From positions 80,288 through 144,287 of the forward strand of contig CAMAPO010000002.1 of assembly GCA_945860245.1 (NCBI GenBank): a stretch of DNA of 64,000 bases, read 5' to 3'. Positions 58,107 to 64,000 of the stretch are shown piece by piece; position 1 is the first letter of the stretch, and every line of letters starts with the position of its first letter. This DNA comes from Bifidobacterium breve. Lineage in GTDB: Bacteria; Actinomycetota; Actinomycetes; Nanopelagicales; Nanopelagicaceae. A program made the position numbers and the translations under genes. The notes under the pieces were generated by a model. The model did no database searches and was not told the DNA's origin. It saw only the letters and a list, made by a program, of their open reading frames with translations.

Positions 58107-59440
58107 GGGGGAGTGTTGCTAAGGGGTTGCTAATTAGCCTGATCTTTGTGTTGATCCCACTTTCTGCCTTTGGAACTAACCATGCAGGACCAAAAACGCC
58201 AAGTTGTGGAAATTACAAAGTAAGCACCAATGAGGTAATTGCGGGAGTTAAATTTCCAAAAGGAAGCTATCAAATAAATACTTTTGGAATTTCCTGCACA
58301 AAAGTGATGGGAAATAAAGGTCTATTTGCTAAATTCCTAAAATTAAAAGATAAAAATCCACTACCTAAACCTTGGCGATACCTGGCAGATGCCGTAGGCG
58401 CACCAAAGTTCTCCTCAGGACCAGGAGTTGGATTTCGTGTTCAGTTGATTACACCTACACCTACACCTACACCTACACCTACACCTACACCGACTCCTAC
58501 TCCAACTCCTACTCCGATAATCCTGACTTGGGACAATATTGCAGCCAACTACGCTGAGATTTCAACAGATGTTTTCAATAAGAGTCTGCTTCTTATCGAT
58601 AGTAATTATCAACCAAAATTTAAGTTAAATGTTTTAGTAGGACCAAATACAAAACCAAGCGTCATTAATCCCACTGCCGCCTTCAGCTTGGCATCCAATA
58701 TGCTCAAAAACTTTAAGCAACCCGATGAGGTTTATGCGATTTATTACAATCACGTTGATAAACCTTGGGCCAAGAAATTCTTTCAAGATAATGACGGAGC
58801 GTCTTGGTGGAATTGGTCTGTAGATTATGCATGCCCCAGTGAAAATAATTGCGAAATTGCAAGTGGGGGCAATTTACAAAATTGGAAAGGTTTTGTTCAG
58901 ACGGGTGTGCCAAATTCACCGTGGTGGTCAGATCGCGCCCAATATGCAGAACAGGACATTCATGAGTTTGTTCACGTAGTCCAGTCTTATCAACAAAATC
59001 TAAAGTGGGGTAATTGGACAGATACAATCCCTGTATGGCTTTCCGAGGGGCAAGCAACGCTATTTCAAAAAATAGGATGGAATAGAAATTTAGACTCTTA
59101 CAAATGGAATCAAGCGAATCAAATCAAGAAATTTCCGCCAGGCGATTCATTGAAAGATTTTTCTGCTGCAAATATAGGCCAATTTTATGATCTACTCGCA
59201 CCTGGAAAGAATCCTGATTTGGTAACGGCCAATCCCACCTTGCATCAGTATGCATATTCATTGGGTTATGCCACCGTTGAAGCCCTTACTGCGATCGGTG
59301 GATTCGATTCGACAATGAACCTCGTGGGTCAATCCGTCACTGGCACTCCATTTAATCAAGCGTTTAAAAACATTTACGGCATTGAGTGGGCTGCAGCCGC
59401 TCCGATCCTTGCTGAAATTGTTTCAAAACAAAGCAAGTAG
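58097..59440 (+). CDS. Secreted HExxH metallopeptidase-like protein with a Pro-Thr repeat
   Basis: 447 residues. Signal peptide ([19 protein letters not shown]) and an N-terminal domain ([22 protein letters not shown]) separated by a run of about 14 Thr-Pro pairs from a catalytic-looking domain with HEFVH at 289-293 and [10 protein letters not shown] with Glu317. This is the single-domain relative of the two-domain protein at 50278; their first 15 residues are nearly the same ([15 protein letters not shown] against MRIKGSLAKGLLVGL). Family unknown. Start codon lies inside the SOUL gene (ten-base overlap). Confidence 0.7.
   Translation: MRIRGSVAKGLLISLIFVLIPLSAFGTNHAGPKTPSCGNYKVSTNEVIAGVKFPKGSYQINTFGISCTKVMGNKGLFAKFLKLKDKNPLPKPWRYLADAVGAPKFSSGPGVGFRVQLITPTPTPTPTPTPTPTPTPTPTPIILTWDNIAANYAEISTDVFNKSLLLIDSNYQPKFKLNVLVGPNTKPSVINPTAAFSLASNMLKNFKQPDEVYAIYYNHVDKPWAKKFFQDNDGASWWNWSVDYACPSENNCEIASGGNLQNWKGFVQTGVPNSPWWSDRAQYAEQDIHEFVHVVQSYQQNLKWGNWTDTIPVWLSEGQATLFQKIGWNRNLDSYKWNQANQIKKFPPGDSLKDFSAANIGQFYDLLAPGKNPDLVTANPTLHQYAYSLGYATVEALTAIGGFDSTMNLVGQSVTGTPFNQAFKNIYGIEWAAAAPILAEIVSKQSK
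58450..58491 (+). repeat. Hexanucleotide microsatellite (ACACCT)n
   Basis: Seven tandem copies of a six-base unit code for Thr-Pro pairs, then five more pairs follow in varied codons. A hexamer cannot change the frame, but copy number may vary among strains and alter linker length. Confidence 0.7.
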
Positions 59441-59550
59441 AACTTTCCGTAACTCTTAACTACGCATAAGGTTTGGCAGGTACATCCACTATTCAAGGGT
59501 TTGAACCACATCCAAGGTTTGGATATTGATCCTGGATTTACCTACATAAG

Positions 59551-59623
59551 TGGGTTGTGAGGGACTCGAACCCCCGACCCAGGCATTAAGAGTGCCTTGC
59601 TCTACCAACTGAGCTAACAACCC
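59551..59623 (-). tRNA. tRNA-Lys (anticodon CTT)
   Basis: Acceptor GGGTTGT/ACAACCC with discriminator A; D-arm AGCTCAGTTGGTAGAGC; anticodon loop CUCUUAA; T-loop TTCGAGT. 73 nt, CCA not encoded. Its 3' end faces the accessory region, the usual arrangement for elements inserted at a tRNA gene. Confidence 0.97.
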
Positions 59624-59712
59624 ATTCAAACGTTCGAATGTTTGAATGCAGAGCAGACCCTATCAGGACATCACGCCTTGTCTAACACGTGCGATAAGGC
59701 GAAGATGGTGAC

Positions 59713-60731
<1,019 letters not shown>

Positions 60732-62000
60732 CTAGTACCGGTTTGAGTTTCCGGTGATGTCATATGCGGATTCTGCGTGGTAAGTCGTATCCAACCCATT
60801 TAATTCATCATCGCGGAAGGCGCGGAATCCAATAGTTTTGCTGATCGCTGTGGCGATTAACCAAGTGGCGCAGAATGAGAAAGTTGCGACAGCAACTATT
60901 GCGACAACTTGTGATTGAAGTAAATCTGTTCCACCCTTGAATAAGAGGCCATCTTTGCCTGCCGCATTTGCGGTGACGGTTGCAGCGACTCCGATAAAGA
61001 GCATTCCGATTAAACCACCGACACCGTGAACACCAACGACATCCAGTGAATCGTCGTAACCCAACTTATATTTGCGAGTTACCGCCCAGGATGATGCAAC
61101 TCCGGCGATGAGGCCAAGAACAAGTGCGCCAAGCGGGTTAACGAAACCGCAAGCCGGGGTAATCGCGACAGCGCCAGCGATCGCGCCAGATGCAACGCCA
61201 AGGGTTGTTGCTTTGCCATCGCGTTTCTTTTCGTAGGCGATCCAAGTCATTGCGGCAGCAGCAGTTGCAATTTGGGTGTTGATCATTGCAGTCGCGGCGA
61301 GGGATCCGGCAGAAAGGGCGGAACCTGAGTTAAATCCAAACCAACCAAACCAGAGCATGCCCGCACCGAGAAGTACTAGCGGCATATTGTGTGGGCGCAT
61401 TGGATCGCGTCTAAATCCGTCGCGCTTGCCAAGAACAATTGCCAAGGCCAGGGCGGCGGCACCTGAGTTGATTTCAACAACTGTGCCCCCGGCAAAATCA
61501 AGTGCACCTAACTTATCGACGATCCATCCACCTGTGCCGCCTTGGGCCGCAAATGCCCAGTGAGCAACTGGCAGATAAACCAAAGTAATCCAGACTGCTA
61601 CAAATAAAACCCAAGATCCATATTTTGCGCGATCTGCAATCGCACCAGATAGAAGCGCAACCGTGATGATTGCGAAAGTTAATTGAAACATTGCAAAGGC
61701 AAGCACTGGTATTTGATGGCCTTCTGGGCCCGTTACTTGATCTAAAGTATTGGAGAGGCCTAGGTGATCAAAGCCACCGATGATTCCACCATTTGATTTT
61801 CCGAATGCAAGCGAGTAGCCGTATAAGACCCAAATAATTGTTGTTACACCAATTGCAGCAAATGACATCATCATCATATTTAGCGCGCTCTTCACGCGAA
61901 CCATTCCGCCATAGAAAATTGCGAGGCCCGGTGTCATAAAGAGAACAAGGGCGGCGCTAGCTAAAACCCATGCGGTATCGCCAGTATTTATATCAACCAC
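60732..62000 (-). CDS. amt: Ammonium transporter Amt
   Basis: 422 residues, about eleven membrane helices. DTAWVLASAALVLFMTPGLAIFYGGMVR, WVLYGYSLAF, FAMFQLTFAIITVAL, GAGMLWFGWFGFNSGSAL, VHGVGGLIGMLFIGV with the channel histidine (DVVGVHGVGG) and TWIAYEKKRDGK. Conducts ammonium, in a unit with glnB, which blocks it when nitrogen is plentiful. Confidence 0.96.
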   Translation of the reverse strand: MVDINTGDTAWVLASAALVLFMTPGLAIFYGGMVRVKSALNMMMMSFAAIGVTTIIWVLYGYSLAFGKSNGGIIGGFDHLGLSNTLDQVTGPEGHQIPVLAFAMFQLTFAIITVALLSGAIADRAKYGSWVLFVAVWITLVYLPVAHWAFAAQGGTGGWIVDKLGALDFAGGTVVEINSGAAALALAIVLGKRDGFRRDPMRPHNMPLVLLGAGMLWFGWFGFNSGSALSAGSLAATAMINTQIATAAAAMTWIAYEKKRDGKATTLGVASGAIAGAVAITPACGFVNPLGALVLGLIAGVASSWAVTRKYKLGYDDSLDVVGVHGVGGLIGMLFIGVAATVTANAAGKDGLLFKGGTDLLQSQVVAIVAVATFSFCATWLIATAISKTIGFRAFRDDELNGLDTTYHAESAYDITGNSNRY

Positions 62001-62065
62001 AAATCACTCCGAATCTGCGGGGCTCTCAGAGTAGCCGCGCAATGAAGCAATATTAAAGGGGAGTC

Positions 62066-62551
62066 TTAATGGCTTTCGTTATATCGGGCGTAAGACGCGA
62101 GAATTTCTTCCAAGGCAGCGCCGTGACCGACCCATTCGCCACCCTGAACAGATTTGCCAGGTTCAAGGGTTTTATAAACTTCAAAAAAGTGCTTTATTTC
62201 AGATAGTTCAAAGGCGGGAACATCGCTTAGGTCTTGCAGATAAGACTTACGAACATCACCAGCTGCTACACATAGCAATTTGTCATCTCCGCCTGCTTCA
62301 TCTGTCATATTGAGCATTCCGATAACGCGACAAGAGACAACGCATCCTGGGAAAGTTGGCTCATCGAGCATTACCAAAGCATCAAGTGGGTCGCCATCTT
62401 GTGACAATGTGTTCTTGACGTAGCCATAATCGTATGGATAGCGCGTTGATGTAAAGAGCATTCGATCTAGTCGGATCTCACCGGTAATGTGATCGACTTC
62501 GTATTTATTGCGTGATCCCGCGGGGATTTCAATGATGACATCAAAGATCAT
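62066..62551 (-). CDS. ppa: Inorganic pyrophosphatase
   Basis: 161 residues, family I soluble enzyme. Visible: NKYEVDHITGEIRLDR, YGYVKNTLSQDGDPLDALVMLDEPTFPGCV with the three catalytic Asp, DDKLLCVAAGD and SEIKHFFEVYKTLEPGK. Drives biosynthetic reactions by removing pyrophosphate. Confidence 0.97.
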   Translation of the reverse strand: MIFDVIIEIPAGSRNKYEVDHITGEIRLDRMLFTSTRYPYDYGYVKNTLSQDGDPLDALVMLDEPTFPGCVVSCRVIGMLNMTDEAGGDDKLLCVAAGDVRKSYLQDLSDVPAFELSEIKHFFEVYKTLEPGKSVQGGEWVGHGAALEEILASYARYNESH

Positions 62552-62594
62552 AATTACCGCTCTCGTTAGGAAAAATAGAATTGCAAAAACTTGG

Positions 62595-62668
62595 GGTGAA
62601 CGACGGGGCTCGAACCCGCGACATCCCGGACCACAACCGGGTGCTCTACCAGCTGAGCTACGTCCACC
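62595..62668 (-). tRNA. tRNA-His (anticodon GTG)
   Basis: Encoded G at position -1 facing discriminator C, acceptor GTGGACG/CGTTCAC, D-arm AGCTCAGCTGGTAGAGC, anticodon loop UUGUGGU, T-loop TTCGAGC. 74 nt including G-1; CCA not encoded. Confidence 0.97.
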
Positions 62669-62707
62669 ATGTGCTGATTAAGTCCATATCTTACCCGTTA
62701 ACTGGTC

Positions 62708-63274
62708 TTACCCGTTCTCGGCATTGCCTGGGATGAAGAGCGATGTGCGGTAATACGCCAGTTCTGCGATTGAATCTTGGATATCTCCAAGGGCGCGATG
62801 GTTGCCGGTCTTGGCAGGGGCGGCGAAATAGAGTTTGGGATACCAACGTCGTGCCAACTCTTTCACCGATGAAACATCAACGGTGCGATAGTGCAAGTAC
62901 TCGCTAAGGCGCGGCATATCGCGGGCAATGAAATTGCGATCAACGCCAACTGAATTTCCAGCCAGTGGTGATTTACCTGCAACCGCTCCGGTTGTTTCAA
63001 GGTAAGCCAATATTGCATCTTCGGCTTGGCTGGCGCTAACCCCATTTGGAATTTCAGTAATCAACCCTGATGTGGTGTGCATCTGCGTGACAAACTCGTT
63101 CATGCCAGATAACTTTTCGGCGCTCGCACGGATGACTACATCAACGCCTTCACCAATTACATTGAGATCTGAATCTGTGACAAGGACGGCAATTTCGATC
63201 AGGGCATCGTTACCTAGGTCGAGGCCGGTCATTTCGCAGTCGATCCAGATCAGGTGGGGCAGGGGTGTAGTCAT
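62708..63274 (-). CDS. orn: Oligoribonuclease
   Basis: 188 residues, DEDDh 3'-5' exonuclease. WIDCEMTGLDLGNDALIEIAVLV (Asp and Glu), AGNSVGVDRNFIARDMPRLSEYLHYRTVDVSSVKELARRWYP and NHRALGDIQDSIAELAYYR (His and Asp). Breaks 2-5 nt RNA fragments and diguanylate pGpG. tRNA-Arg is immediately upstream of the start. Confidence 0.97.
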   Translation of the reverse strand: MTTPLPHLIWIDCEMTGLDLGNDALIEIAVLVTDSDLNVIGEGVDVVIRASAEKLSGMNEFVTQMHTTSGLITEIPNGVSASQAEDAILAYLETTGAVAGKSPLAGNSVGVDRNFIARDMPRLSEYLHYRTVDVSSVKELARRWYPKLYFAAPAKTGNHRALGDIQDSIAELAYYRTSLFIPGNAENG

Positions 63275-63275
63275 G

Positions 63276-63349
63276 TGCGCCTGGCAGGAATCGAACCTGC
63301 GACAACTCGCTTAGAAGGCGAGTGCTCTATCCGACTGAGCTACAGGCGC
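63276..63349 (-). tRNA. tRNA-Arg (anticodon TCT)
   Basis: Acceptor GCGCCTG/CAGGCGC with discriminator A, D-arm AGCTCAGTCGGATAGAGC, anticodon stem CTCGC/GCGAG with loop CUUCUAA, T-loop TTCGATT. 74 nt; CCA not encoded. Reads AGA codons. Confidence 0.97.
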
Positions 63350-63401
63350 CTGCAGAGGTCGATAGTAAATTGTACCGACACGAGCCACTAAGGTTTTGCC
63401 C

Positions 63402-64000
63402 ATGGCTGAATTCATTTACACGATGAAGAAGACGCGCAAAGCGCACGGTGACAAGGTAATTCTCGACGATGTGACCCTGATGTTTTTGCCTGGGGCAAAG
63501 ATCGGCGTGGTTGGACCTAACGGTGCCGGTAAATCCACAGTTCTTCAGATCATGGCTGGATTGCAACAACCATCAAATGGCGAGGCATATCTAACTCCGG
63601 GATACACCGTTGGCATTTTGCTACAAGAGCCGCATTTAAATGAAGAGAAGAATGTTATTGATAACGTTAAAGAGGGCGTGGCTGAAACTGTTGCAATGCT
63701 CGATCGTTTTAATGCAATTAGCGATGAGATGTCCCAACCCGATGCAGATTATGACAAGTTACTTGCTGAGATGGGCACGCTGCAAGAACAGCTAGATCAT
63801 CGCAACGCTTGGGAACTCGACTCACTTTTGGAACAAGCGATGGATGCGCTTCGTTGCCCACCGCCTGATGCAGATGTAAAAGTTCTCTCTGGCGGAGAAA
63901 AGCGTCGCGTTGCTCTATGTAAGTTGCTCTTGGAAGCGCCAGATTTGCTGCTCCTCGATGAACCGACTAACCACTTGGACGCTGAGTCAGTACTTTGGCT
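63402..64000 (+). CDS. ettA: EttA, ABC-F energy-dependent translational throttle (cut by window end)
   Basis: The first 199 residues of an ABC-F ATPase without membrane domains. MAEFIYTMKKTRKAHGDKVIL is the EttA start; Walker A GPNGAGKST, signature LSGGEKRRVALCKLL, Walker B LLLLDEPTNHLD in the first ABC domain, with the arm region between. Binds the ribosome E site and slows translation when energy is low. Opposite strand to tRNA-Arg and orn. Confidence 0.96.
   Translation, partial: MAEFIYTMKKTRKAHGDKVILDDVTLMFLPGAKIGVVGPNGAGKSTVLQIMAGLQQPSNGEAYLTPGYTVGILLQEPHLNEEKNVIDNVKEGVAETVAMLDRFNAISDEMSQPDADYDKLLAEMGTLQEQLDHRNAWELDSLLEQAMDALRCPPPDADVKVLSGGEKRRVALCKLLLEAPDLLLLDEPTNHLDAESVLW

Noticed and set aside
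58450..58520. CRISPR-like array
   Set aside because: The repeats are a coding hexamer without spacers.

Overview
The window is a gene-dense, moderate-GC stretch of an actinobacterial chromosome. Two WhiB regulators, the MtrAB system, a PdtaS-type kinase, DUF3499, DUF5719, DUF6459 and DUF6912 proteins, a RamB-like regulator beside the glyoxylate shunt, and gene order matching the Mycobacterium whiB2-manB-sahH-mtrAB-secA block all say Actinobacteria. Short intergenic gaps, many 1-4 bp gene overlaps, few regulators and modest GC suggest a small streamlined genome such as the freshwater Nanopelagicales (acI). That placement is an inference from style, not from a marker comparison.

Layout. 1-4.1 kb: cysS (cut by the window edge) and a GNAT acetyltransferase on the minus strand; fdxA, dapC and a sugar nucleotidyltransferase on the plus strand. 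4.2-17.8 kb: the conserved envelope and division block whiB2, a giant membrane glycosyltransferase, DUF5719, DUF3499, phosphomannomutase, sahH (with a structured leader), mtrA-mtrB, comF, secA. 17.8-22.6 kb: DUF6459, a SAF protein with a CpaE-like ATPase, DUF6912, pdtaS, whiB1, tRNA-Arg(CCG). 22.6-35.6 kb: msrA-msrB, a LacI regulator with a tandem upstream repeat, PLP enzymes of sulfur amino acid metabolism, a PYROXD2-like flavoprotein, a two-component system, TerC, a methyltransferase, argG and an FKBP lipoprotein. 35.7-40.0 kb: an FMN riboswitch followed by ribD-ribE-ribBA-ribH and mutM. 40.0-47.0 kb: a secreted pullulanase, a RamB-like regulator, isocitrate lyase and malate synthase.

47.0-59.6 kb is the accessory part: an SGNH hydrolase, a TIM-barrel sugar isomerase, four SDR oxidoreductases, an SMP-30 lactonase-like protein, a cytochrome P450, a SOUL heme-binding protein and two secreted proteins with HExxH metallopeptidase signatures. 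It ends at tRNA-Lys(CTT). A 22-bp near-copy of the tRNA-Lys 3' end lies 2.16 kb away, so that the SOUL-peptidase gene pair sits between two att-like repeats. A second peptidase gene at 50.3 kb still carries about 40 bp of a SOUL 3' end fused to its start, so the pair appears to be a duplicated, partly decayed islet. This is the most unusual structure in the window.

59.7-64.0 kb: a secreted HNH nuclease, glnB-amt nitrogen genes, inorganic pyrophosphatase, tRNA-His, oligoribonuclease, tRNA-Arg(TCT), and the start of ettA, cut by the window end. No CRISPR array, insertion sequence, integrase, rRNA or origin was seen.
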